14,512 nt of DNA from an uncultured Planctomycetaceae bacterium (GTDB taxonomy: Bacteria; Planctomycetota; Phycisphaerae; UBA1845; UTPLA1). The stretch's first letter is position 1, and the number at the start of each line of letters is the position of its first letter. The stretch spans positions 1 through 14,512 of the forward strand of contig CALLKH010000058.1 of the NCBI GenBank assembly GCA_938008425.1, in the 5' to 3' direction. The notes under the pieces were generated by a model. It saw nothing but the letters and a program-made list of their open reading frames with translations. It was not told where the DNA came from and did no database searches. Both the position numbers and the translations under genes were made by a program. Below are positions 6,807-14,139 of the stretch, in pieces.

Positions 6807-7694
6807 TTAAGATAGAATCGATCTCAAGGTCTCTTCCGACGGCGGCTCGACCGGCGACTGCCACGCCGCGAGCAGGCCCACCAGTTCCATGCGCGTGACA
6901 CCCCGGACAGCCGTCTCGCCCTTTCGCAGGAATGTCGCGTTCCAGCCGTGCTGCACCCATTCGATCACGAGTACCGTGTCCGCAGGCGTGAATCGGCGAG
7001 GCTTGAAATTCGCCGGCCCGATGGCGCCCCGTCGTTCAAAGGCGCCGCCGGGAATCAGGTACCACTGGCCGAGTCGCAAAAGCCGATAGACGTGATAGGC
7101 GATGATGGCGCCGACCAGCGGAACTACGACAATCAGATTTGCGGTTGTAATGCCTCCTTGAATCGTGAGATGCCCGACGACTTGACCAAGCAGATTGACG
7201 TAGAGCGCGATTGGAAGCCCGGATCGCAAGAACCACCTTCGAATGCGGCTCGTCTTCAGCTTGGCCCTGATGGATGGACTGTGCTCTGTCACCAAGTCCA
7301 CCAAGTCGGCCAGTCGCCGATCCAGTTCCGAAAGTTCAACGGGCTCAAACGACACCGGAAATGGTGGAGGAACGTGTCGCTCGCGAAGCGGCTGCTTGGG
7401 ATTGTCGTAGAGGAACACGAGTCTGCCCAGCCCCAACTCCGTGCCGACTCTGAGCATTCGTGCGTGCCGATATTTCGGATCGCGCCAGGTCTCGGCCGCC
7501 TCGGCGAGCGCAGTGAGTTGCTCCTGCGTGAGGCCCGGACACCGCGCTATTGTCTTCTTCTGCCAGTCGACCGAAATGCAGACGATGTGCAAGTCATTCG
7601 GGTGCTTCTCCGCCGGCTGGTCGCCGGCATCAGATTCTGAACCAAATGGAATCATGGAGAGTCGGGGCCCGAGCGAACGGGAGGCCTTCACCAT
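6807..7694 (-). CDS. Two-helix membrane protein of unknown function, coupled to the RidA gene
   Basis: I do not recognise this 295-residue protein. It has a soluble N-terminal half (about 1-155) with a WQKKTIARCPGLTQEQL segment and a predicted helix around ELDRRLADLVDLVTEHSPSI. Two hydrophobic helices follow, at about 158-177 (SGLPIALYVNLLGQVVGHL) and 185-206 (ANLIVVVPLVGAIIAYHVYRLL). The C-terminal domain (about 210-295) starts WYLIPGGAFERRGAIG and contains VLVIEWVQHGWNATFLRKG. With such a short loop between helices, both soluble parts probably face the cytoplasm. The ATG at 7694 overlaps the upstream RidA stop by one base (TGATG). A GTG at 7697 would overlap by four. Either arrangement implies translational coupling and membership of the SDR-ALDH-RidA operon. 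A transport or sensing role in the pathway is only speculation. Confidence 0.75.
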   Translation of the reverse strand: MVKASRSLGPRLSMIPFGSESDAGDQPAEKHPNDLHIVCISVDWQKKTIARCPGLTQEQLTALAEAAETWRDPKYRHARMLRVGTELGLGRLVFLYDNPKQPLRERHVPPPFPVSFEPVELSELDRRLADLVDLVTEHSPSIRAKLKTSRIRRWFLRSGLPIALYVNLLGQVVGHLTIQGGITTANLIVVVPLVGAIIAYHVYRLLRLGQWYLIPGGAFERRGAIGPANFKPRRFTPADTVLVIEWVQHGWNATFLRKGETAVRGVTRMELVGLLAAWQSPVEPPSEETLRSILS

Positions 7695-8113
7695 CACCCG
7701 ATCGCGGCGATCACCTTCAATTCAACCGCGATCGGCGTCGGCAGCGAGCCGACTTCGATCGTCGTCCGCGTCGGATTCGGTTTGCCCTCGCCGGCGAAAT
7801 GCTCGGCGTAAAGCTTATTGAACGCCGGAAAGTCCTTCTTCATATTCGTCAGAAAGACCTGGACGTCCACGATGTCGGTCCACTTCGCGCCGGCATCTTC
7901 CAGCACGTAGCGAATGTTTTCAAACACCGCCAGCGTTTGAACCTCGACGTCGTAGGCCGTGATCGCGCCCGATGCGTCGAGCGTCACGCCCGGAATCTCC
8001 TTGCTCCCGCGCTTTCGCGGGCCGATGCCGGACAGGAACAGCAGATTACCGACGCGCTTCGCATGAGGAAAAGCGCCGACGGGCTCCGGCGCGCGACTGC
8101 TTTCAAAATTCAT
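7694..8113 (-). CDS. RidA/YjgF-family protein, probable 2-aminomuconate deaminase
   Basis: This 139-residue protein has the RidA fold: FPHAKRVGNLLFLSGIGPR at 15-33, FENIRYVLEDAGAKWTDIVDVQVFL at 64-88, and PNPTRTTIEVGSLP at 112-125. The conserved Arg116 is the residue that contacts the substrate carboxylate in RidA enzymes. One branch of the family is the 2-aminomuconate deaminase of bacterial 2-aminophenol, nitrobenzoate and 3-hydroxyanthranilate degradation (EC 3.5.99.5). It hydrolyses 2-aminomuconate to 4-oxalocrotonate and ammonia. Its place 26 bases behind the aminomuconate-semialdehyde dehydrogenase gene makes that role likely here. A general enamine/imine deaminase that clears reactive aminoacrylate-type intermediates is the alternative. 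The start is supported by GGAAGG (8121-8126 on the minus strand), seven bases before the ATG. It is cytoplasmic, and the family is trimeric. Confidence 0.88.
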   Translation of the reverse strand: MNFESSRAPEPVGAFPHAKRVGNLLFLSGIGPRKRGSKEIPGVTLDASGAITAYDVEVQTLAVFENIRYVLEDAGAKWTDIVDVQVFLTNMKKDFPAFNKLYAEHFAGEGKPNPTRTTIEVGSLPTPIAVELKVIAAIG

Positions 8114-8139
8114 TTCAAGGCCTTCCGGATTTCAACGGT

Positions 8140-9588
8140 TCAGGTCGACGAGATGCACACGTTCTTCGGCTCCATAAAGAATCGCAATGCCTCGTCGCCG
8201 CCCTCGCGGCCCACGCCGCTCTGCTTCATGCCGCCGAACGGCACGCGAAGATCGCGCAGAAGCCAGCAGTTCACCCAGACGGTTCCCGAGTTCACGCGCT
8301 CCGCCACGCGATGCGCCCGGGGCAGGTTTTGCGTCCAGAGCGTCGCCGACAGGCCGTATGCCGTACCGTTGGCATAATCCACGACCTCGTCCTCGGAGTC
8401 GAACGGAATGATCGACGCCACCGGGCCGAAAATTTCCTCCTGGTTCACGCGGCATTCCGGCCCCAGACCCGTGATCACCGTCGGCGTGAAAAAGTAGCCG
8501 CCCTTGCAGCGCTCGCTGACCGGCGGCGGCGGAGAACCGCCCGCGAGAATCTCGCCGCCCTCGTCGCGGGCCAGCTGCACGTAGTGGCTGACCTTCTCAA
8601 ACTGCGGCTTCGAAACGATCGCCCCCTGATCGACGCCCGTTTCAAGCGGATCGCCCACCCGCAGCTTTTTCGTCGCCGCGACGAACGCCGACACAAACGA
8701 CTCATACACCGGTCGCTCCACGAAAATTCGCGAGCCGCACAGGCAAATCTGCCCCTGGTTTGCATACGCCGCGCGAACACTCTCGGATACAGCCCGGTTC
8801 ATGTCCGCATCGGCGAACACGATGTTCGGATTCTTTCCGCCCAGTTCCAGCGAGATTTTCTTGAACAGCGGCGCCGCCGTCCGTGCGATTTCGCGCCCCG
8901 TCACCGTGCCGCCCGTAAATGAAATGGTGGTGATCTTCGGGTGCGCCGTGATGGCCGCGCCGACCTTCGCCCCGAGGCCGTGCACGATGTTCAGTACGCC
9001 CGGCGGCAAGCCCGCCTCGCGGCAGACATCGGCCAGCATGAAAGCGGTCATCGGCGTCACCTCCGAGGGCTTGGCCACGGCCGTGTTGCCCGTCGCGATC
9101 GCCGGCGCCACCTTCCAGCTGAAGAGGTACAGCGGCAGATTCCAAGGCGAAATGAGCCCGCAGATGCCGCGCGGCTGTCGCAGTGTGTAGTTCAGCGCGA
9201 CGCCGTCCATGGCATGCGTCTCGGACCTGGCATGGAGGATAGCGGTCGCGAAGAATCGAAAGTTCTTCACCGCACGGGGGATTTCGATCGTCCTGGCGAG
9301 CGCCAGCGGCTTGCCGTTGTCGACGCACTCCGCCCGGGCGAATTCGCCCAGCCTTCGCTCGATGCCATCGGCGATCTTCAGCAGAATTCGCGATCGCTCA
9401 TCGGCCGGCGTCCCTGCCCAGCCCGGAAACGCCGCCTCGGCCGCCGACACGGCCCGCTCGACATCGGCCGAATCGCCATCGGGAACCAGAGAATACGCCG
9501 CGCCAACCGCGGGATCGATGTTGTCGAGATAGGCCCCCGAGACCGGCTCGACCAGTTCCCCGTTGATGAAGTGCTTGATCTTCAGCAT
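8140..9588 (-). CDS. 2-aminomuconate-6-semialdehyde dehydrogenase (ALDH family)
   Basis: This 482-residue NAD-dependent aldehyde dehydrogenase is expected to oxidise 2-aminomuconate semialdehyde, the ACMSD product, to 2-aminomuconate (EC 1.2.1.32). ALDH landmarks are ISPWNLPL with the oxyanion-hole Asn150, the coenzyme loop SFTGGTVTG at 223-231, LELGGKNPNIVF with the general base Glu248, and NQGQICLCGSR with catalytic Cys282. EEIFGPVASI is at 384-393. The C-terminal VNCWLLRDLRVPFGGMKQSG (439-458) is typical of the muconic semialdehyde dehydrogenase group, which includes human ALDH8A1 and bacterial AMSDH/HMSDH. Substrate cannot be fixed by motif alone, but the gene context favours aminomuconate over hydroxymuconate semialdehyde. 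The ATG at 9588 begins 3 bases after the SDR stop, with its ribosome binding site (GGGGAG, 9599-9604 reversed) inside that gene. This is a tightly packed operon. Confidence 0.92.
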   Translation of the reverse strand: MLKIKHFINGELVEPVSGAYLDNIDPAVGAAYSLVPDGDSADVERAVSAAEAAFPGWAGTPADERSRILLKIADGIERRLGEFARAECVDNGKPLALARTIEIPRAVKNFRFFATAILHARSETHAMDGVALNYTLRQPRGICGLISPWNLPLYLFSWKVAPAIATGNTAVAKPSEVTPMTAFMLADVCREAGLPPGVLNIVHGLGAKVGAAITAHPKITTISFTGGTVTGREIARTAAPLFKKISLELGGKNPNIVFADADMNRAVSESVRAAYANQGQICLCGSRIFVERPVYESFVSAFVAATKKLRVGDPLETGVDQGAIVSKPQFEKVSHYVQLARDEGGEILAGGSPPPPVSERCKGGYFFTPTVITGLGPECRVNQEEIFGPVASIIPFDSEDEVVDYANGTAYGLSATLWTQNLPRAHRVAERVNSGTVWVNCWLLRDLRVPFGGMKQSGVGREGGDEALRFFMEPKNVCISST

Positions 9589-9591
9589 GGA

Positions 9592-10392
9592 TCAAAGGCT
9601 CCCCAGGCGGCCGCCATCCACCGGCAGGTTCACACCGGTGATATACGACGCCGCCGGCGACGCGAAAAACCCCGCGGCAGCCGCGATCTCCTCGGCCGAG
9701 GCCAGCCGCCGCATCGGGATCTTGCCGAGAATCTCATCCCGCACCGCCTCCTCGGAGACGCCGCCGGCCTTCGACTTATTCTGAATCAGGGCGTCCAGCC
9801 GCGCGGTGGCCGTGTATCCCGGCAGAATGTTATTCACCGTGATGCCGTGTGCCGCCACTTCGCCGGCCATGGTCTTCGCCCACGCCGCCACGGCCCAGCG
9901 CGTCGTATTCGACACGCCGAGCCCCGGTATCGGCTCCTTCACCGACGTCGAAATGATATTGAGTATGCGACCGTAGCCCGCCGCCTTCATTCCCGGGATC
10001 ACCGCCTGAGCGAGAATCTGGTTGCAGACCACGTGCATCCGAATCGCCCGGACGAACGCCTCCGGGTCAGCTTCGACGATCGGCCCAGCCGGCGGACCGC
10101 CGGTGTTATTGAGGAGGACGTGAATCGTGCCCACTTCCGAGACGAGAGTGGTGATCATGCGCTTGACGGTCTCGGCATCTCCAAAATCGGCCACCAGCGC
10201 GCGATGCGTGACGCCATCGGCCGCCGGAAGAGCTCCCCGAACATGCTCCAGCGCCACCGGATCGCGGGCCAACAGCGTCACCTCAGCGCCGAGCTCCGCA
10301 AAGCGAGCGGCGCAGGCCCGGCCGATGCCCTGCGTGCTTCCGCAGACGACCGCCCGCTTCCCGACAAGGCTGTAATCGGTTGGAAGATTCAC
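9592..10392 (-). CDS. SDR-fold protein lacking the canonical Tyr/Lys pair
   Basis: This 266-residue protein is a short-chain dehydrogenase/reductase. It has the nucleotide-binding GSTQGIG at 18-24, the NNTGGP variant of NNAG at 95-100, NIISTS at 145-150 with Ser148, and the C-terminal ASYITGVNLPVDGG at 248-261. The usual YxxxK is absent. Thirteen residues after Ser148, where Tyr should be, is Ser161, and the Lys position is Arg165 (SNTTRWAV). The conserved active-site Asn also seems to be replaced, by His120. A recognised minority of SDRs carries such an SN-x-x-R substitution, so this is not decay. As first gene of the operon with aminomuconate semialdehyde dehydrogenase and RidA it probably acts on a pathway intermediate. 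Reduction of 2-aminomuconate or a downstream keto acid is a guess. GTG 10392 is preferred over TTG 10395 by ribosome-binding-site spacing. Confidence 0.85.
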   Translation of the reverse strand: MNLPTDYSLVGKRAVVCGSTQGIGRACAARFAELGAEVTLLARDPVALEHVRGALPAADGVTHRALVADFGDAETVKRMITTLVSEVGTIHVLLNNTGGPPAGPIVEADPEAFVRAIRMHVVCNQILAQAVIPGMKAAGYGRILNIISTSVKEPIPGLGVSNTTRWAVAAWAKTMAGEVAAHGITVNNILPGYTATARLDALIQNKSKAGGVSEEAVRDEILGKIPMRRLASAEEIAAAAGFFASPAASYITGVNLPVDGGRLGSL

Positions 10393-10397
10393 CAAAG

Positions 10398-10403
10398 CCC
10401 TTT
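10398..10403 (-). promoter_or_regulatory. Ribosome binding site deciding the SDR start
   Basis: On the minus strand AAAGGG lies 5 bases before GTG 10392 and only 2 bases before the in-frame TTG 10395, favouring the GTG. Confidence 0.5.
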
Positions 10404-10464
10404 CAATTGATTCCAGTCGCGCCGAACCGACGCCGGCGGACCGAAGCCGGCATTAATCCGTCGA

Positions 10465-10493
10465 ATCATAGGGCAATCGCAGGGCAAGACCAA
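10465..10493 (-). promoter_or_regulatory. Predicted promoter of the SDR-ALDH-RidA operon
   Basis: Read on the minus strand, TTGGTC (10493-10488), 17 bases, then TATGAT (10470-10465) gives a good -10 with ideal spacing. The transcript would start near 10458, about 65 bases before the SDR start. The spacer contains a direct repeat (separate entry). Confidence 0.42.
10470..10487. repeat. Direct repeat AGGGCAA x2 inside the SDR operon promoter
   Basis: AGGGCAA at 10470-10476 and again at 10481-10487 are 11 bp apart, one helical turn. They fill most of the spacer between the predicted -35 and -10. Two same-face half-sites are typical of direct-repeat operators, for example of AraC-type regulators. 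The regulator is not identified. Confidence 0.4.
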
Positions 10494-10674
10494 ACGCTCC
10501 ACGCCACCCGGCGTCGCCCACCCGCCGAAAAGCCCCCTGCTCAAGCCGATCAATCCACAGGATGCGGAAAACATCGATTTCGATTATCATCTCTCGATTC
10601 TCCCGGGGGCGACGGGCGCGACGGAGCGGCCCGTTGCGTTCTCGACGAAGCGACACGGACGCGCCACGGTCACT
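10494..10674. other. Intergenic region between divergent SDR operon and SNF2 gene
   Basis: No credible gene is seen here. The short open frames crossing it are low-complexity, Arg/Ser-rich translations. It should hold the SNF2 gene promoter, but I could not choose a convincing hexamer pair. Confidence 0.4.
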
Positions 10675-13600
10675 ATGTTCTATCTTCACGGTCTCTGGTC
10701 GTCGTCGAGCCTTCACATCTGGGGGGAATGCTCGTCCACGACTTCGCAGGGATCCGCGGATTCGCCGGATCGATCGGCGACGACATCGCCATCGACTTCG
10801 ACCCTCACGGCCACCAGGCCGAAGCTGCGTCCGATGTCGACGGCCGAATTGCACGAAGCCATCGGCGACCTGACGCCCGACGGCCTTCTGGCATCGATCG
10901 CGGCGGAGGGCTCACTCCGCCTCTGGCTGCCATCGAGCGAAGGGCGCCCGCTGTCTTCGAGACCCGAGACACTTGAGAACAACGGGGACGCTTCCGGAGC
11001 GACGTTGGAAGAGACCACGGTGCCGGCGCTCTCGTTCGGTCCCGCCGACACCATAGACCTCCTGACCAGCATCGAAGACGCGAATCGAAACGAGGTCGGT
11101 TCTTCGATTCGATACTGGCGCGAACTGGCCTGCTACGCCCTTTCGCTCCTTTCACGTGAGCAATTCGTTCCCGGGGTCGAGCCGCGCGGCGGCAATCGAA
11201 TCGAAGGACGGTGGTCGATGACCGTCACCGATCCGAACGAACTCGCGTGGCTCGAATCGATGGCCGAGGAAATGCCGCCGGTGTGTCGCGCCGTCGCTTC
11301 GAGCAACGCCCTGACCGGCGCCGCCGCGCTGATCGATGGATTCCTTTCGGCCGCGTGCGAGGCGACCATTCGCCGCAGCCTGGAGGCCGACGAGTTCTAT
11401 CAGCAATTCCACGAGCGCGCGGAGCGCGAGGGCAAATGGGAGCTTTGCTGGCTGTCGAGCCTCATCGGCGATCGGCGTGTGATCGAGTGGCCTGATGACG
11501 ACGCAACCGCGATCGCAGGCCAGATCAAGTCGTGGAGCTCCCGGCTCGACGGCCCGGAATCAGAGCCGCAACTCAGATTGGGGTTCGTTCTTGAAGAGCC
11601 GGACATGATCGAGGCCGATGCCTCCCAGTCGCTGATCAATCCCGGCGCGGAAGACCGGATCTGGAAGGTGGTCTTCGAGCTTCACCAGCCCGAAACCGGC
11701 GAGACGCTCGACATCACACAGGTCTGGCAGGAGCAGCGCGAGGGTCCTTCGATCCTCGGCCGGCGAATTTCATCGCGAAGCGAGCACGTTCGGAACGAAC
11801 TGTCCCGCGCCGCCGCCATCTTCACGGGCCTGGAGCGCGTCCTGCAGTCCGAGGCGCCGACGGAAATCGAACTCACGACCCAGGCCGCCCACGCATTCAT
11901 TCGCGAGCAGGCCCCGCTTCTCGTCGGCCAGGGGTTCGAGGTCGAACTTCCCGATTGGGCCCAGATTCGAAACCGGCGACTCGGGCTTGAGCTCGTGGTC
12001 GGACCGCGGGAGGGGCGCTCGCTCGAACAGGAACTCTCGCTCGGCTCGTTCGGCCTGTCGAGCATGATTGAATTCAACTGGCGCATCGCCGTCGGCGACG
12101 AGCGCATCACCCCGGAGGAATTCGATCGCATCGCCGCGGGCGGCGCGCCGCTCGTTCGCCTGCGGGGCCACTGGATCGACGTCGACCAGATCGCCGCGCA
12201 GAAGGCGCGTGAATTCCTCAGCCGACATGCCGGCGGCACGCTGACGCTGGCGCAGGCCATTCGAATGTCCGCGGGCGTTGACGAGGACGACAGCGGCCTG
12301 CCCGTCATCGGCCTGACCGGAACCGACTGGCTCCAGCGGCTGCTCAATGAAGTGCCCGAGACCCGCATCGATGACCTGAGCCAGCCGGAGGAATTCAACG
12401 GCACGATGCGTCCGTACCAGATTCGCGGCCTTGAGTGGCTGTCGTTTCTCAACCGGCTGGGCATCGGCGCGTGCCTCGCCGATGACATGGGTCTCGGCAA
12501 GACGATTCAGCTCATCGCCCTGCTTCTCCACGAGCGAAGGAATTATCCCGATGTCGGCCCCACGCTGCTGTTCGTTCCGATGTCGGTCGTCGGAAACTGG
12601 CGGCGCGAGCTGTCGCGCTTCGCCAAGCCGCTCAAGGTCCTGGTGCATCACGGCCCCGACCGCCTCCTCGGCGACGCCTTCGTCGAACTCGCCAGGCAGA
12701 GCCACGTCGTCGTCACCACCTACGGCCTCGCCAATCGCGACGCCAAGACCCTCCACCGCGTGAATTGGCACCGCATCGCACTGGACGAGGCGCAGAAAAT
12801 CAAGAATCCCAGCGCCCACCAGACGATCGCCATCCGCGCACTGCCGGCAGCCCATCGCGTCGCACTGACCGGCACGCCGCTTGAGAATCACCTTTCCGAA
12901 CTGTGGTCGATCATGGAAACGCTGAATCCCGGAATCTTCGGATCAGCCGCCACCTTTCGGAAGCAGTTTGCGGTGCCGATCGAAAAAATGGGCGATCAGA
13001 AGCGCGCCGAACAGCTTCGCCGAATGATTCGACCGTTCGTGCTGCGCCGCCTGAAGAACGATCCGAACGTCGAATGCGATCTGCCCGAGAAGATGGAGAT
13101 GCGCGTCTTCTGCAATCTCACCCCCGAGCAGGCGGCGCTCTACAAAGAGACCGTTCAGCAGATGCTCGAAGAAATCGATCGGGCCGCGGGCATTCGCCGG
13201 CGCGGCCTCATTCTCGCCACCCTGACCAAGCTCAAGCAGATCTGCAACCACCCGGCCCATTTCCTGCATCAGGAAGAGACGCTCGACGGCCGCAGCGGGA
13301 AGTGCGAACGCATCGTCGAAATGCTGGAGGAAGTGATCGAGGAAGGCGATTCGGCGCTGATCTTCACCCAGTACCGCGTCATGGGCGATCTGCTGCAGAA
13401 GATGCTTGCAAGCCGACTCCACGCCCGGACGCTCTTCCTGCACGGCGCGACGCCGGCCAAGCGGCGCGACGAGATGGTCGATGAATTCCAGAACCCCGCG
13501 GGCGACGTTCGGCTGTTCATCCTCTCGCTCAAAGCGGGCGGATTCGGACTCAACCTCACGCGGGCGAATCACGTGTTTCACTTCGATCGATGGTGGAATC

Positions 13601-13842
13601 CGGCGGTTGAGCAGCAGGCCACCGATCGGGCTCATCGCATCGGGCAGACGCGCCGGGTGCAGGTCCACAAGTTTGTCTGCATCGGAACGATCGAGGATCG
13701 CATCGACAAGCTGCTCGCCGAGAAGTCGGCGCTGGCCGATCATATCGTCGGCAGCGGCGATGAATGGCTCACCAACCTGACGACGACGGAACTGAAGGAA
13801 TACCTGACGCTGACCGCCGAGGCGGTGGCGGATTCAGACTAA
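10675..13842 (+). CDS. SNF2/SWI2-family helicase-like ATPase with bacterial SNF2-associated domain
   Basis: This 1055-residue superfamily 2 DNA translocase of the bacterial SNF2/HepA-like group acts on DNA or DNA-protein complexes using ATP. It starts with FYLHGLW and HIWGE, an N-terminal pattern shared by this group, which supports ATG 10675. A Ser/Thr-rich stretch follows at about 19-50. The region at about 400-525 (IREQAPLLVGQGFEVELP through LRGHWIDVD) corresponds to the SNF2-associated domain (DUF3670 type). The ATPase core has motif I, DDMGLGKT, at 603-610, motif II, DEAQ, at 704-707 and motif III, LTGTPLEN, from 731. Motif V, SLKAGGFGLNL, is at 951-961 and motif VI, TDRAHRIGQTR, from 983. 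All motifs are intact. Roles in transcription-complex recycling, repair or defence are possible for the family, and neither function nor partner is shown here. It probably has nothing to do with kynurenine metabolism. Confidence 0.95.
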   Translation: MFYLHGLWSSSSLHIWGECSSTTSQGSADSPDRSATTSPSTSTLTATRPKLRPMSTAELHEAIGDLTPDGLLASIAAEGSLRLWLPSSEGRPLSSRPETLENNGDASGATLEETTVPALSFGPADTIDLLTSIEDANRNEVGSSIRYWRELACYALSLLSREQFVPGVEPRGGNRIEGRWSMTVTDPNELAWLESMAEEMPPVCRAVASSNALTGAAALIDGFLSAACEATIRRSLEADEFYQQFHERAEREGKWELCWLSSLIGDRRVIEWPDDDATAIAGQIKSWSSRLDGPESEPQLRLGFVLEEPDMIEADASQSLINPGAEDRIWKVVFELHQPETGETLDITQVWQEQREGPSILGRRISSRSEHVRNELSRAAAIFTGLERVLQSEAPTEIELTTQAAHAFIREQAPLLVGQGFEVELPDWAQIRNRRLGLELVVGPREGRSLEQELSLGSFGLSSMIEFNWRIAVGDERITPEEFDRIAAGGAPLVRLRGHWIDVDQIAAQKAREFLSRHAGGTLTLAQAIRMSAGVDEDDSGLPVIGLTGTDWLQRLLNEVPETRIDDLSQPEEFNGTMRPYQIRGLEWLSFLNRLGIGACLADDMGLGKTIQLIALLLHERRNYPDVGPTLLFVPMSVVGNWRRELSRFAKPLKVLVHHGPDRLLGDAFVELARQSHVVVTTYGLANRDAKTLHRVNWHRIALDEAQKIKNPSAHQTIAIRALPAAHRVALTGTPLENHLSELWSIMETLNPGIFGSAATFRKQFAVPIEKMGDQKRAEQLRRMIRPFVLRRLKNDPNVECDLPEKMEMRVFCNLTPEQAALYKETVQQMLEEIDRAAGIRRRGLILATLTKLKQICNHPAHFLHQEETLDGRSGKCERIVEMLEEVIEEGDSALIFTQYRVMGDLLQKMLASRLHARTLFLHGATPAKRRDEMVDEFQNPAGDVRLFILSLKAGGFGLNLTRANHVFHFDRWWNPAVEQQATDRAHRIGQTRRVQVHKFVCIGTIEDRIDKLLAEKSALADHIVGSGDEWLTNLTTTELKEYLTLTAEAVADSD

Positions 13843-13857
13843 CGAAACGCCACGAGT

Positions 13858-14103
13858 ATGACACCAGGCGACGACACATCCCGCGCAAACCAGCCGCCGG
13901 CCGATCTTCCCGCCGATCCCGGCGAATTCTGGCCCATCCGGCCGGTCCCGGAGCGCCCGCCGACCGCGGAGTCCGAATCTTCGCTGAAACGGCTTGGAGC
14001 CTTCCCGGTTCCGCGCGGCGCCTTTCCCGTGATGGGGTTCTTCGCGACGGTATACGAACACATCGCCACGCTGGCGCGCGAACAACTCAACAAGGCGAAG
14101 TGA
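13858..14103 (+). CDS. Small protein of unknown function downstream of the SNF2 gene
   Basis: This 81-residue protein is not recognised. The N-terminal half is Pro/Asp-rich and probably disordered (residues 1-45, including FWPIRPVPERPP). The C-terminal half looks ordered, with LKRLGAFPVPRGAFPVMGF at 43-61 leading into a helix, ATVYEHIATLAREQLNKAK. Third codon positions are strongly G/C, like the neighbouring genes. It starts 15 bases after the SNF2 stop on the same strand, so it is likely co-transcribed, though its Shine-Dalgarno sequence is weak. Two minus-strand frames of similar length overlap it and look less protein-like. A small partner of the SNF2 ATPase is possible, inferred only from adjacency. 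Confidence 0.65.
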   Translation: MTPGDDTSRANQPPADLPADPGEFWPIRPVPERPPTAESESSLKRLGAFPVPRGAFPVMGFFATVYEHIATLAREQLNKAK

Positions 14104-14139
14104 TCTCCCGCAGCGTCAGCTTCAAGCGGGCCCTGCGCG

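Noticed and set aside
9592..10392. SDR considered a pseudogene because YxxxK is missing
   Set aside because: The frame is intact, all other motifs are present, and an SN-x-x-R version of the active site is known in a subset of the family.
8941..10410. A 489-codon plus-strand open frame across the ALDH and SDR genes
   Set aside because: It is antisense to two well-supported enzymes. Its translation is Arg/His/Asp-rich without any motif, as expected for an antisense frame in G+C-rich DNA.
10380..10976. Plus-strand open frame of 198 codons spanning the SDR-SNF2 gap
   Set aside because: It overlaps the start of the SNF2 gene, whose N-terminus is conserved. Its translation is low-complexity Arg/Pro/Asp.
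13834..14093. Two minus-strand open frames of about 83 codons opposite the small gene after SNF2
   Set aside because: Their translations are Arg/Gly/Ser-rich without structure. The plus-strand frame has the better composition and operon position.
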